Origin: Babylonia areolata
Lineage: Eukaryota > Mollusca > Gastropoda > Neogastropoda > Buccinidae
DNA length: 64,000 nt
Assembly (NCBI RefSeq): GCF_041734735.1
Contig: NC_134884.1
Location: forward strand, 27,996,749 to 28,060,748
Reading direction: 5' to 3'
Every line of letters begins with the position of its first letter. The stretch's first letter is position 1. The notes beneath the pieces are model-generated. The model did not search any database. It was not told the origin of the DNA and saw nothing but the letters and a program-made list of their open reading frames with translations. Shown piece by piece: positions 1 to 11,528 of this stretch. The position numbers and the translations under genes are program-made.

Positions 1-32
1 CACACACACACACGACACACACACACAGACTG

Positions 33-74
<42 letters not shown>

Positions 75-97
75 GGACACACACACATACACACACA

Positions 98-125
<28 letters not shown>
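1..125. repeat. (CA)n/(TC)n microsatellite
   Basis: The window opens inside a CA-rich dinucleotide tract that passes into a pure TC tract at about 98-125. Short apparent reading frames over it are artefacts. Positions 126-387 hold ordinary AT-rich sequence in which I see nothing. Confidence 0.95.
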
Positions 126-128
<3 letters not shown>

Positions 129-387
129 AGGTCATTCTTCTCTTTCACCTGTTTGTCTCTCTCCCTCCATATCGTCCAGTTTTCCTCTTCCACCATTAAA
201 ATAATTTTTTTTCCTCTCCAGCTCTCAGTATAACTGTTACTATCTTCGTATCTCTCTCTCTTTGTCAATGCTAATGTCATTCAGCAAACAGCTTGCAATT
301 CACGTCTTTAAGGTCTCGAAAATTAGAAATGAAAAAAGCCGTTGAGCATTCTTTTTTCTGTCTTTCTCACTTTGTTATTCTGTGTAG

Positions 388-751
388 ACGGGCGCAATAG
401 CCGAGTGGTTAAAGCGTTGAACTGTCAATCTGAGGGTCCCGGGTTCGAATCACGGTGACGGCCCCTGGTGGGTAAAGGGTGGAGATTTTTACGATCTCCC
501 AGGTCAACATATGTGCAGACTTGCTAGTGCCTGAACCCCCTTCGTGTGTATATGCAAGCAGAAGATCAAATACGCACGTTAAAGATCCTGTAATCCATGT
601 CAGCGTTCGGTGGGTTATGGAAACAAGAACATACTCAGCATGCACACCCCCGAAAACGGAGTATGGCTGCCTACATGGCGGGGTAAAAACGGTTATACAC
701 ATAAAAGCCCACTCGTGTGCATACGAGTGAACGCAGAAGAAGAAGAAGAAG
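388..751 (+). mobile_element. SINE family S1, near full-length
   Basis: A tRNA-like head at about 393-465 has a type-II tRNA style A box (gccgagtggttaaagcg) and a B box (ggttcgaatc). It is followed by a body of about 270 bp and a (GAA)n tail at 735-750. Related copies lie at 20478-20545 (-), 29895-30110 (-), 37780-38085 (+), 38827-39195 (+), 45300-45400 (+), 52040-52135 (+) and 61806-62075 (-). The repeated, bounded structure with a tRNA-derived promoter and simple tail is the SINE signature. The head is not a working tRNA because the acceptor stem does not close. Confidence 0.85.
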
Positions 752-950
752 TTATTCTGTGTAAAATAGAAATACTAAATGCAGCTGGTGATTTTCTTTC
801 TCACTTTGAGGTTATATTCATGAAATATATCGGTATAGATATGTTTGTTTACTCTTCCCCTTTATGAGGGACTATGGTTTGCATTGAATAAAACATCTGT
901 TACCGTTATTTCTTTTTCGGTTGATAACATTTTTTGGATGTGTCCTAATT

Positions 951-951
<1 letters not shown>

Positions 952-1007
<56 letters not shown>

Positions 1008-1036
1008 CGTCTGTGTGTGTGTGTGTGCGTGCGTGC

Positions 1037-1086
<50 letters not shown>

Positions 1087-1100
1087 CTGCGCGCGCAAGC
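952..1100. repeat. (GT)n microsatellite
   Basis: GT dinucleotides run with a few GCGTGCGT interruptions. The following stretch 1101-1700 is mixed-composition DNA with no recognisable gene. Shorter (GT)n and ATCT/ATTT tracts sit at 1700-1735 and 1780-1870, and nothing else is evident up to 2424. Confidence 0.95.
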
Positions 1101-1699
1101 GTGTGTGTATTATCGGTCCATACATCATCCACCTGTAATTCTCCATGAGTGTGTATCAGTCTCATTTCTCAGGGTGTTTGTCTCTGACACGCGATTTGTG
1201 CGGACAATAATAATTGCCCGTTCGCGTGTGAGCGCGATATTTGTTTGCTTGCTCGCTTGCTTGTTTGTACGCGCACGTGCTTTGCTTGGATAGCGTGCAT
1301 GCTCCCGAGCATCCAGATGCGTGCGTATGTTTCTTGAATGCGTCTGCATTTGTATATAACCTATAAGTGTGTTCCGACGAACGCTGGCGCCGTACCGAGC
1401 GCTGCCCATGCTTGCATTACAAATGTCTTTCTCGTGTTGCTGTCTTCATAAAAACAGCTAATCGACAAGCAATAAAAGACTGTACATGTTTCAGCAAACA
1501 GCCAAGCGGTCGCGACAACCCATACGCGTGAAGGACGCCTGCTTCCTTCGCTCTCAGCCGGCTGTGGATTTTTCTGACGGGTTGTTGCGGCCAATGACCT
1601 TGCTTTTACCTCTGGCGGAGTTTCACTCAGTATGGCCTCCAATGTTCGCACAGTTCGCCTGAAGGATTCTATGGATGGCTGCTTGTATAAGAGTGAGTA

Positions 1700-1736
<37 letters not shown>

Positions 1737-2424
1737 GAAAATGAAGACAGTGTTTGTTTATTTGTTTGTGTGTTTGATATCTATCTATCTATCTGTCTGT
1801 CTGGCTGTCTATCTATCTAGGACATACTTATTCATTATTTATTTATTTATTGTTTTACTAATCGTTTTATTTGTCTGTTTGCTTATCTATTGTTTTTCAT
1901 GTATTCTTATTGCTTTGTTCATTAACTTCTATTTTACCCGAATGCTTTCCTTTCACACCGATGGCTGATAATTATGAAAATGATTTTCAAGAAGGGGGGT
2001 GTGCAGTATCTTTCTCTCTGTGTATATGAATATTTATATATTATTGTTTTTTGTTGTTGTTGCCTTTTGTGTTTTTTTAAAATTTCAATTAGATGTTGAA
2101 AAGCATTTGAATGAGTCTTGAGAAAATAGAACTGTGTTTGAAATAGACGAAATGTGTGTGTGTGTGTGTGTGTGTGTGTGAGAGCGCACCAAGGACACAA
2201 CTTGAAATCTGCCATGGTCTTTCCTCTCTCTCTCTCTATTTCCATTTTTTCTTTCAAAAAATTGTCGGCAGCTCGTGTGCTGTCTGTCATTCGTGTCGTG
2301 TCACTGCAAACCGACAGTGCCTGCGCGCTGTGTGAGTTGTGATGAACTTACATTTCACGGGATTCACGTGCTCGGAAGAGGTGGGTTTTTTTTGTCCTGT
2401 GTGAGTGCACAGTTTCAGGGGCTG

Positions 2425-2640
2425 TAATAAGCTAGCTGATTGGTCAAAGGGAATCAGCAGTCAGCTGTTCGGCCAATCAGATATCACGTTTTTGTTCTCC
2501 CCCACTCTCTCCAAGAAGAAAAGATGGACGTCGAAGGAAGGAGCAGTTTAGATACGGAGGACACTTTGTTGAGAAAAAAACAGATTCTACAACGTAAACG
2601 GCTAACTTGTCTTCAACTCAATAATCTTGAATGATGGTGA
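2425..2640 (+). promoter_or_regulatory. Possible promoter-like patch with paired CCAAT boxes
   Basis: An inverted CCAAT box (gattggtcaaag, about 2438) and a direct one (ggccaatcag, about 2470) lie about 33 bp apart. About 50 bp later comes an ATG (2524) opening a 36-codon frame. Paired CCAAT boxes are typical NF-Y sites in animal promoters. No TATA box or convincing splice donor follows, and the small product resembles nothing I know. Treat as a weak candidate. Confidence 0.2.
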
Positions 2641-3111
2641 CTATGGGGGCGAGACGCTTTACAACACACACTACTCACCAAGACACTATCCAGTCGCACA
2701 AACCGTTCCATTTGGAGAGTAAGACCGGTGTTCAGCCAGTGGTTTGTGGAAGTCGTAACCGGTTATCGTCGTGGTCGTCGTTGTGTAGGGTGTAGTCGGT
2801 AATGTCCTACTTTAGCCACTTCAGCATCCTAATTTTTTTTTGCTGAATTTAGGATGCTCAAGTGCGACTTAACCCATGCTCAAGTGCGACGTAACCGGTG
2901 TAGTCGTTGTATAAACCAGTGTGGTGTTGAGCCGTACCATGTGGTGCCGGGTGGGAGCGGACTTGACTCAAGCACTGGCAGTTCTGGACGTCTATTTCCA
3001 CTTGTAGAAACCAAAGACGGCAAACAGCAGGTCTCTTGAAGAATAACTAGAACCCAAGTCTCCCGTGTGTAGTGCGGGAAGCATGGACGTCCGACAGTTG
3101 GAAGTTAGCTG

Positions 3112-3364
3112 AAGAGATGGTCTTTTTGATATTCGTCCTCTCCCCGTTTCTCAGGACGTGGCCAGGGCCAGGAGGGAGCCAAGGAGGACATTTTGTTGAG
3201 AAAACAGTTTCTGCAACGTTAAAAAACCACCAAACACAAACAATAACAACACCACGGGCTTAACTGCCGTCAACTCCATGATTCCGACAATTAGAGACTG
3301 TTGTGAAGTTAGCCGAAGAGATGGTCAGTTTGATATTCGCCCTCTCTCCATTTCTCCTGCAGTT
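3112..3364 (+). repeat. Degenerate two-copy duplication
   Basis: A block of about 55 bp containing ttagctgaagagatggtc then a pyrimidine-rich run occurs near 3105-3160 and again at about 3310-3360. A separate block (ggaggacattttgttgag) near 3183 also matches 2558-2580. These are local, diverged duplications of non-coding sequence. The rest of 2641-3811 shows nothing recognisable. Confidence 0.6.
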
Positions 3365-3811
3365 GCATTGCTCGGACGGAAGAGCGTAGTATGGTCGTAA
3401 CCCGCTACTAACTGTGCAGTATGGAACTGACCAACGTAGGCATTTAGTCATGTGTATCTGTCAAAAAGTTCGAACCAAGCAATGCAGCTGGCACCTGGCG
3501 TGGTCAAGGCAAGGCAGCCAACCGTTGGGAGACATTCTCTGGCCGGCAGGGGGACAGGGTGACTGTCAGTACACCGGCCAGCGGCGATGCAGCTTGTTCC
3601 GGTGCTGGGCAAAGTGAGCTGAGAGAAGCCGTCACAGGTCGGTCTGTTCTCAATGTTGTTTGGCATCGTTATGACGACTGAGGTAAGTAGGTGTTGAGTT
3701 GTTTGTGTTGGAAGTGTTGTCGTCACCTTGGAAAACTCTTCTTGCATTTTTTGATTTTCTGTTTTTGGTGGGGGTGGGGGGTCGCCACCGTTTAACTGTG
3801 CATTTCAACAT

Positions 3812-3813
3812 AC

Positions 3814-3882
<69 letters not shown>

Positions 3883-3890
3883 CGCGTGTG
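3812..3890. repeat. Compound (CT)n(TA)n(GT)n microsatellite
   Basis: Three dinucleotide tracts follow one another without spacers. Confidence 0.95.
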
Positions 3891-3979
3891 ATGTACAAAA
3901 ACGCATCGTATGGGATTTAAGCCAGCGTGCGCAATTCATTAATTGCGGGTCATCGCTATTGTCAACGATCTTTTGGTAT

Positions 3980-4650
3980 TTATCGCCTGGAGACCATCGA
4001 CACAAAGGTGTCAACTGAGATGGCCTCCACGGCTCTCTGGGGCAAGGCGTTCCAATCCCGGATGGTACGTGGGAGGAAACCAGCCTGCCTGTATTTAGTT
4101 TTACAAAAGATTTGCTCCAGTTGCTCAGTGTGGGTGCGTCGTTGCCGTGGTGGTGGTGATACCAGCTTTGCTTTCAGTGAGTCCATGCTTACATGGTTAT
4201 GCTTGATTTTATAAAGCATGGTCAGTCTGGCTGTTTGGCGGCGTTGTTGCAGGGAGGACCATCCAAGGTCTTCATGTAGCATTGCTGATATACTTGAGGT
4301 GTTCCGGTAGTGTCTCAGCACAAATCTGGTTGCTCGCCTCTCGACTGCCTCGAGGAGATCAATGTCCTGTTGTTGGTAGGGATCCCAGACATGATGAATA
4401 CTCCAGGATGGGGCGGACAAATGCCTTGTGGGAACTAATTTTCAGGTTCCTCCTCAAAAAGTCTAAGGTCTTGTTTGCTTTGGAGCAGATGTTCTCAATA
4501 TGCTTTCTCCAGCTCAGGTCTTTATCGTGACTCCTAGATATTTAGTGGAGTCTGTCCTCTGTAGTGTTTGTCCGTGGAGCGTACAGTCATGCTCTTTTTG
4601 GGTTCCTGCTTTTGGTCACGATCAAGGTGTTGCATTTGCCAGTCGCCGCG
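3980..4650 (-). pseudogene. LINE remnant: reverse transcriptase C-terminal part
   Basis: On the minus strand, 4420-3980 encodes about 146 residues including VWDPYQQQDIDLLEAVERR, LGWSSLQQRR and RTIRDWNALP. These are hallmarks of the region after the polymerase core in Jockey/CR1-superfamily non-LTR retrotransposons. Upstream (4650-4430) are KCNTLIVTK, KYLGVTIK and HIENICSKANKTLDFLRRNL in other frames, so the element carries at least two frameshifts. It is 5' truncated at about 4650 and dead. Positions 4651-5191 contain nothing recognisable. Confidence 0.85.
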
Positions 4651-5191
4651 TTTGTGAACCGCAAAGGCATTGTAATCGTTCGAACACACGAGGAAAAGTG
4701 AAGGGTTTATTTGACGAATTTGTCGCCAAGTAAGATTTTTTTGTGCGCTTTGTGATCGCCGGAACACGGTGAGTGATTTCTGATTAACGTTGTATCATAC
4801 CCGGCAACTTTCATTGTCTCACCATTCAACAGGATACGATTTATAAACAAAAACATTCTTGAGCTTTTTGTGTTTAGAGTATCGAAATCTCTGATGTTTT
4901 GTTTGATAGTTTGAACATTATTATGTTTGGTTGACAGCAACTGGCGCATGATGTGCGCCCCTCCCACTCACCAACGTCAGCACCAGGTGAAACTTAGAGA
5001 TATATGATTTGTGAATTCATTGAGTGTTTAACCCCTAAGCAGACAACAAAATCATTACATCTTCCACATCTGCGTAATATGTTAGCTCATTATTTTACCG
5101 TTTTACACAGATGGTTACTAGAAGGTGCACCGCAAAAACACTCGGGAGCTGTGTGTGAAACGTCGAGGATTTGACATTTGTTTGTTTGTAT

Positions 5192-5573
5192 GTGTATTTC
5201 TTTTTATCACAACAGATTTCTCTGTGTGAAATTCGGGCTGCTGTCCTCAGGGAGAGCGCGTCGCTACACTACAGCGCCACCCTTTTTTGTATTTTTTCCT
5301 GCATGCAGTTTTGTTTTTCCTATCGATGTGGATTTTTCTACAGAATTTTGCCAGGAACAACCCTTTTGTTGCCGTGGGTTCTTCTACGTGCGCTAAGTGC
5401 ATGCTGCACACGGGACCTCGGTTTATCGTCTCATCCGAATGACTAGCATCCAGACAACCACTCAAGGTCTAGTGGAGGGGGAGAAAATATCGGCGGCTGA
5501 GCCGTGATTCGAACCAGCGCGCTCAGATTCTCTCGCTTCCTAGGCGGACGCGTTACCTCTAGGCCATCACTCC
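5192..5573 (-). mobile_element. SINE family S2, full-length copy
   Basis: On the minus strand this starts with a tRNA-like head (ggagtgatggcctagagg, then ggttcgaatcacggctcag). A conserved central part and a tail made of ATACA-like units follow. Other copies: 34011-34386 (-), 34387-34460 (+, tail only), 36529-36902 (+), 46779-47185 (+), 50967-51335 (+), 51405-51520 (-, core) and 61085-61397 (-). The central domain is better conserved than the flanks, as in the conserved-domain SINEs reported from molluscs. Confidence 0.85.
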
Positions 5574-5594
5574 AATTTGCTGTCCTCCATTTCT

Positions 5595-5990
5595 TCAGTT
5601 GATAGCCTTTATTGCTACAACCAAATACTGTTCAATGAAGTGCCATCGCATGCACAACAAGAAAACTAAGATACGAAGCAAAAAGTCGAAAAAAACAAAG
5701 CCTGCTGTTTGCACGTTCTGCCTCTCTCGGTCGCCTTCGCTGTTCGCAAACTCGGAGAGCCAATCAACTTCAACAGTACAGATCATGTGACGCGCCTCTA
5801 TCATGTAGGCACGGAACTCTAAGGGTCGATTGGGTGGTGCTATTTGATTAGTAGTAATACCCACATTTATTATCTTTCGTCGGAGACGGAAAAATGGTAT
5901 AACGAAATGGGTATACCCGTATTGTGGGTTTTCCCGGTTAGTCGGCCTGTAATATATAATCGAAATTTTTCCGCAGTCTTCTATTGCCAA
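5595..5990 (-). other. Open frame of 131 codons, unrecognised
   Basis: A non-repetitive minus-strand frame of 131 codons. It has no recognisable domain, and I find no convincing splice sites or homologous neighbour. Its C-terminal third is hydrophobic (FVFFDFLLRILVFLLCM), which could be chance in AT-rich DNA. Most likely not a gene; listed because it is one of the few long frames here outside repeats. The remaining sequence up to 6409 shows a short AG repeat at 5998-6020 and nothing else. Confidence 0.12.
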
Positions 5991-6409
5991 GCAGGCAGAG
6001 AGAGAGAGAGAGAGAGAGAGGGTAAATATATTATAGGTCCTTTTCCCCCTTAATTTCTAATGATAGGATTATCAGTGTCTTAAAAGGGATGCTTTGGGGG
6101 GCATCCTTGCCCCAGCAAAGAGGCTTGGAAAAAAGAGGGGGATACACAAAGAAAACAATAGATTGGAGTGGAAGAAATGTCGCATCTGACTCCACGGGGT
6201 TGACGTGCCGTCTGTCAGTCACTGGGTCGTTGTGATGGCCCAGCAATAGCTGGTGGGGGTGGACTTGTCACACCGACAGAGGAGTGGTATTCAGTTAGTG
6301 AAGGGTTGGGGTGCCGGTGGTCTGTACGGAGGGGGAGGGGGCGGGGGGGGGCTGTGTTCTGGGGTGCCAGCAAGAGGTTGTGCAGGTGGACGCCGAACAG
6401 TCACATAAG

Positions 6410-6425
6410 GGCGGGGTCAGTTGGT
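6410..6425 (+). repeat. Target-site duplication, left copy
   Basis: The 16-mer GGCGGGGTCAGTTGGT is repeated exactly at 7668-7683 and brackets the LINE insertion between them. Confidence 0.9.
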
Positions 6426-7667
6426 TTAAATAATCTTTAATTATTCAACAATGCACATGATTACAATGCAATGAATGACAAAAGAGCATCAACAAGCTTA
6501 AAGCTTTTACTGTGCTCACAACGTTGCACTTCAATTTTATCATGACGGCTGATGAACCATATTATGACTTGTATCAAATAACATTCATAAACAGTAATGA
6601 AATAATGAAATAAAACAAATAAACAAACAGTACATAATACATTAAAATAATGCTAATATCAATATTAACATGAGATTAAATTTATTATCACCAGAGTAAT
6701 TGGCCTAATAGAAGAAAAACACGAAGAAGAAGAAGAAAATTTAGAAGAATGGTGGGTAAGGTGGTGGAGGAGGAGGAACAGAGGGGAGAGGAAAAATTCT
6801 AACAGATCATTTGAATATTTGGTCAGTCAAATAAATCCAACATATTTTACGAATAGAATCATGTTGTACCCTTTCTTCACAATACTTTCTAAGCTAAAAT
6901 CTATTTGAATCGGAGAAACTGGTGGACAGTTTGAAATATCAATATATTTGTATGATTTTGGAGAACAGGATCTCCATGCAACAGAGTTTTAACGTGAATG
7001 TAGTTTGGAGATAAATTTAAGATTGTGTTTGCCCGAGCCATATGAAAGTCGTGACAAAATAATAATGTTCAGCAGTTTCGCTTGCAGTGCCACAAGCACA
7101 AAGTGGGTCGTTTATTAAATGTCTGTTGAACATATCTTCTCTTAAGTCACTAATCCCTAGACGAAGTCGACAGTGAATGATTTGTTCCTTCCGTTTACCA
7201 AAGTAATAATAGCTAGGCACTACAGCATCGTTAGCACACAGGTAATGTTTAAGCTGGCTTAAGGAATTGCTGGTTTTAACATAATCAGGTAGAGAATTCC
7301 AGAGATAAGTAGTAGATGGTATGAATGATTTCCGATAGAGTTCGGTGTGAAATCTTGGTACGGTGCGTTCCAATGACCTGCGTCTATGGTAAGGGTTATT
7401 GTCTGAAACAAGACCATGAACAAGATCATTTAGGTAGTTAGGGCATAGACCGTTAACCATCTTGAAATAATGCACAAGTTTGTGTCTTTTCCTTCTTTCC
7501 TTAAGTGTACAGAACCCTGATTCTTGGTATATTTTTTGGTGGCTTGTCCCACGAACAGCTCCAGTTATGGTTCTTAATGCTTCAAGCTGTAAATTTTCCA
7601 GAGAATCTGATTGTGCATCTGTGCAATTATCCCAAACAATATCAGCATAGTCAAAATGTGGTAATGT
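6426..7667 (-). mobile_element. 5'-truncated LINE insertion with intact target-site duplication
   Basis: A 1242-bp minus-strand insertion bounded by a 16-bp direct repeat. From 7667 down to 7017 it holds an uninterrupted frame with HFDYADIVWDN, then TYLWNSLPDYVK, and near its end a CACGTASETAEHYYF zinc-knuckle-like motif. This is the C-terminal part of a Jockey/CR1-type reverse transcriptase protein. The rest, 7016-6426, is 3' untranslated sequence ending AT-rich. The polymerase core and endonuclease are missing because of 5' truncation, the usual outcome of target-primed reverse transcription. The open frame and exact duplication suggest a fairly young insertion. Confidence 0.9.
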
Positions 7668-7683
7668 GGCGGGGTCAGTTGGT
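7668..7683 (+). repeat. Target-site duplication, right copy
   Basis: Exact copy of 6410-6425. Positions 7684-8034 show no recognisable feature. Confidence 0.9.
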
Positions 7684-8034
7684 ACAGGTTTCTCATTGTG
7701 GCACAAGTTGTGCGCTGCTGGAGATTTCAATGTCGCCGTCCGTTTCTGGGCCAGACCTCAGTTCAAGATTAAATGCTGACATGACTTCACGGGAATAGCG
7801 AGGTGGGTGTCTTATCACTTTTGTCAGCACTGTCACTGGCACCACTCTTAACGTCGGGAGATCCTTGTGAGTGCAGATGACTAATTCTGGATGTTTTGAA
7901 TTCATCTTTCATCTTACACGTGTCATGAAAGGAATGTTAGGTAAGTGTACCAAGGCGAGTCTTCAAGGATATACACCCTTTGTAGTAATTGGAAGAAACC
8001 CGCATATTTGTTGACGTTCTTTACATGGTTTCCG

Positions 8035-8106
8035 CCACATTATTTCTGCCAGTTGCCCTTCAGATGGCCTTAGTGGTTGGAGAGGCTCTAACCACCATGA
8101 TTTGAT
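8035..8106 (+). mobile_element. Short SINE fragment, family S4
   Basis: Contains gatggccttagtggttgg and gaggctctaa, ending in a catgatttgattt-type tail. Similar pieces lie at 13680-13775, 20945-21000, 23400-23470 and, inverted, 50300-50345. Only the promoter-like part and tail remain. Nothing recognisable up to 8449. Confidence 0.55.
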
Positions 8107-8449
8107 TTAGGTGCCTCTAAAGTTCCCTAATGGCCCATTGTTGTGCCGTTCATTTTGCGAAAATGTTTTGTGTGTATCAAAGCTCCTTCAGTTTGATTTG
8201 TATGGACCTCTGTTTTCCGCTCTGTATTTTTGTATGTCTGCGTGAAGTTGGTAGTATGCACTACTGTGAATAGTATGTACCTCTTGTCATTTAGTCTGGA
8301 ATATCCGTCCCAACCATATGCAAATGTCTGACCCTGCTTATCACTTGACATTCTCTCTCCATCCCATTATAACAGTAGCTCCCCACCCCCCACCCCAAGC
8401 CAAAACACTGAGAGAAAATGATTCAGTTTTAAAGGTCATATAAGTAGTT

Positions 8450-8572
8450 GAGGGTGTTCCTGCAGGATTCGGCATCATGCTGGGGTCGCTGAACGGCCCC
8501 TGTCTGGCCGGGTCACCGTGTTTAGAGAGAGTTGTTTTTCCGGAAACTTGCGTTTTTAGTGATCTCCCCACA
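8450..8572 (+). repeat. Local repeat R1, copy 1
   Basis: About 120 bp beginning gggtgttcctgcaggattcgg and containing catgctggggtcgctgaacg. It recurs at 8993-9066 and 9424-9550, each preceded by a C-rich, ACCGCCACAC-like stretch, so a unit of about 500 bp seems to have been duplicated. I see no coding potential. Confidence 0.7.
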
Positions 8573-8646
8573 TCGTTGAATAATCTTAAGGTCCCTTAAC
8601 ACCTTGTCCTCCTTGAATTGCAACTGGAGCATGTCCTTGCGCGCAT

Positions 8647-8667
8647 ACTCACGCACACACACGCACG

Positions 8668-8740
<73 letters not shown>

Positions 8741-8758
8741 CACACACACCACACACCC

Positions 8759-8798
<40 letters not shown>

Positions 8799-8833
8799 AC
8801 ACACACACACACTCTTTCTCTCTCTCTCACTCA
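8647..8833. repeat. (CA)n microsatellite with CCCCAC interruptions
   Basis: A long CA tract ending in a short (TC)n run. Confidence 0.95.
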
Positions 8834-8992
8834 GTCATAAAGATGTGAAAATTATGCGAAAATAAAGTTGTAATGTCTGAGTAAAACGATAAGTACCCCT
8901 CTCCCCTCACCCCGAAAATTCAACCAATAACCTACCCTTACACCAACCCCCTAACCGCCACACTCCTCCTCACAATCGGAAAGACCAAAGGT

Positions 8993-9066
8993 CAGGGTGT
9001 CGCTGCAGGATTCAGCATCATGCTGGGGTCGTTGAACGGTCCTTGTCTGGCCGGGTCACCGTGTTA
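8993..9066 (+). repeat. Local repeat R1, copy 2 (partial)
   Basis: Matches the first 75 bp of 8450-8572 and ends at caccgtgtt. The right part is missing. Confidence 0.7.
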
Positions 9067-9233
9067 ATGTGTTTTTTCCTTCTAGATTTAAATTAAAAAA
9101 AAAAAAGTTTTTGGTTTTCTGAAGCTTATCGGTTTGGTTTTGTTTTACTATGGTCTACCCACTCCCTTCATGATCACGAGATACCTCAACCCCTTCCATT
9201 ATATTGGAATTGCAATTGGAGTATGCTCACGTG

Positions 9234-9345
9234 CACGCGCCAGTGGAGATGTTGCAAAAGAGGAGTGATGTGCTCAGATCTTTTCTTTCTGAGGACGAGT
9301 CGGGCAGCAGACTTATGTATGCGCTGAAGGGACTGAATGGATGAA
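9234..9345 (-). pseudogene. LINE fragment, same family as 52235-52857
   Basis: The minus strand reads [16 protein letters not shown], then [14 protein letters not shown]. This is nearly identical to the corresponding part of the longer LINE at 52560-52660 and typical of the post-polymerase region of CR1/L2-like LINEs. Only about 110 bp remain. Confidence 0.8.
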
Positions 9346-9423
9346 CACAATCAGTACCCACTCCCACACCAACCCACTGACCGCCACACCCCGAAAATCG
9401 GAGAAAACAACAAACATAGTACC

Positions 9424-9550
9424 AAGGTCAGGGTGTTTCTGCAGGATTCGGCACCATGCTGGGGTCGCTGGACGGCGAAAGGCCAGGTCACCGTGTTCAG
9501 AGAGTTTTGTTTTTCGGGAAACTTTTTGCGTTTTTAACGATCTCCCCATT
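9424..9550 (+). repeat. Local repeat R1, copy 3
   Basis: Same unit as 8450-8572, including the cggg/caaac-rich right half and gatctcccca end. A purine-rich (GAA/AAAAG) tract follows at 9605-9660. From 9661 to 10734 I see only AT-rich DNA, a G-rich patch at 10220-10300 and no gene. Confidence 0.7.
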
Positions 9551-10734
9551 AGAAATGTGGTTTTACGTCCTCCGGATAAGACGACGTGGGATATTTCTGG
9601 GAAGTTTATCTATGAAAAAGAAGAAAAAAAAAAGAAAAAAAAAAGAAAGAAAGAAGAGGAAAATTAGTAAACGATAAAGTGTATGATGTGTTAAAAGTTA
9701 CATGTAACATTTATAGTTATAGAGTTTACGCTCTGTGGACGCCGTCCATGGGGGAGGGGCCGATAAGATACCTTTATTTGGAGTCATTTTAAAAAGATTT
9801 TAAAATCACAGGGCCACCATTCTGAAAACTGTAGTAATGAAAAATACATAATAGAAAAAAAGGAAGATCATATATTATATCCAAATGTACAGCGACTCAC
9901 ATGTGGAATACACAGCTAATCAACCAGACGTTCTTGAAAGAGAATATTAAAAAGACGGGATCTACTTTATTTTAAAATTTATTATTAATACAAGACAGTT
10001 ATTGAAATTGTACAAATGGTCATATCAAGTAATAGGTATTGTCAGGGTGGAGGGTGGGGGTAAATCTCGCGAGGAGCGATTCCTCTTCACTCCATCCCCT
10101 CCCAGCAAGTCCATGTGTCGCGAGTTTGCAGTGAGTACAAATCAGTTTGTCGTCGTGGGTGGGGGTGGCCTGGAGATACCCCTTCTGCGAGATATCCCTT
10201 CGCTCCCGCAGCATAACAGTCTTAAGTCCTTGAGGGAGAAGTAGGAGGGGGGAGAGAGAAGGGTATAGGGGGGCGGGGACGGGAGGCAAGGGGCGCACAA
10301 GGGGGCGGTGGTGAGCCTTGTCATCAGAACAGTTAGCCTCTTTCTGGTGTATTTAACATTCATCTAATTTAATGAGGAGGGGTCCATCCAAGTGGGCCCT
10401 TACTAGTTGTGTCATGTGTGCATGATAGATTTTCTGTTTCTAATCAATTTCATATTTCCGAAGAATGTGTGAATTTCAGTGCAAGGGTTAAAAAAGTGTT
10501 CCATGTTCATTTTACGTCCGCAATTACATTTGATTTGAGTGTAATATTGTGTGTTTGGGCCATCCGTCCTGATGCGAAAGATCAACGTAGGTGGAGGGGG
10601 ACCTTAAAATATAGGCCGCCCCTGACACGAGATGGATCCCATCCGGTCCCGACGGCCTCCCGACACAGATCCGCTTCCCAGTGGTCACGGACAACCCGTC
10701 GGGCCATGGCCTTCGCCTCCGACATATGTATGAG

Positions 10735-11013
10735 TCAGTCGTGTCCGACGATGACCATCAGAACAGCAGAGGAGGCAACTGCTGTTCCGACTATTTGGGC
10801 TAGAATTTGATTTGATTGGACCAGACATTTTGATTATAGTGGAGAGTGTCTTGCCAAAGTACATCATGGCCAAGAGGGTTTTTAGGAGAGTCGGCGTTGG
10901 GATAGTTCCCAAAGGCCAGCTAGCCCACAAGGCTGCAGCACAAAGAGCCAGTTCAATATTGACTCCTAGTTTGAGAGTTATAGTCCTTCACAAAAGACTA
11001 AGCTGTAAATGGT
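10735..11013 (-). mobile_element. SINE-like family S3 copy
   Basis: The reverse complement of this stretch matches 40566-40826 and 61531-61805. Shared blocks are cttttgtgaaggac, gttggcctttgggaac, gagagtggggata and tagcccagatagt. This copy is interrupted by a short atttgatttgattgg insertion near 10806-10830. Similar-looking GC-rich sequence continues to about 10590 and may belong to it. Confidence 0.7.
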
Positions 11014-11528
11014 TTCCCATTGACTCCGACATGGAGAGGCCAATATTGACTGTTAGCCGTCTGGCCCAGTCAGATTTTTTCTTTTGCTTTATAACTTTGT
11101 ATGTTCGGTTGATGTTTCTTAGATATGTCTTCTAGAGTGGTGTCTATAAAAAGGTGGTTCCAAAACCCAAGTGGACAGGGGCACATAAAAAGCTTTGATT
11201 ATGCTTTGTCTATGTTTGCATCTATTAATGTAGGTGTAATGTAGTCTGATTTGTGTGAGTGGTTTGTGGTGTTTGGTTTTTCATTTTATGAAAAATCGTC
11301 AAACTCCTCTTTTCTTCATACAAAGAAGAAAAAAAAACTTGTATGGGGTTATCTGCAATGAATGTGCGGATGGCGTAGTTCGTGGAGTGCAACTTGATAG
11401 TGTGAGAAAGGGGCATTCAATCAATGTTCCTACACATTTGATGGTTTGTTGCGTCACGAGGAAAGTCAAGGGCCTTAAGTGCCCGTGATTCTGTTCTTTC
11501 GGGTTGCGACTGTAATGATTTGGGAGCG

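Noticed and set aside
393-465. tRNA gene
   Set aside because: A- and B-box-like sequences are present but the acceptor stem does not pair and the sequence runs into a SINE body. The same applies to the heads at 37785, 38830 and 62070.
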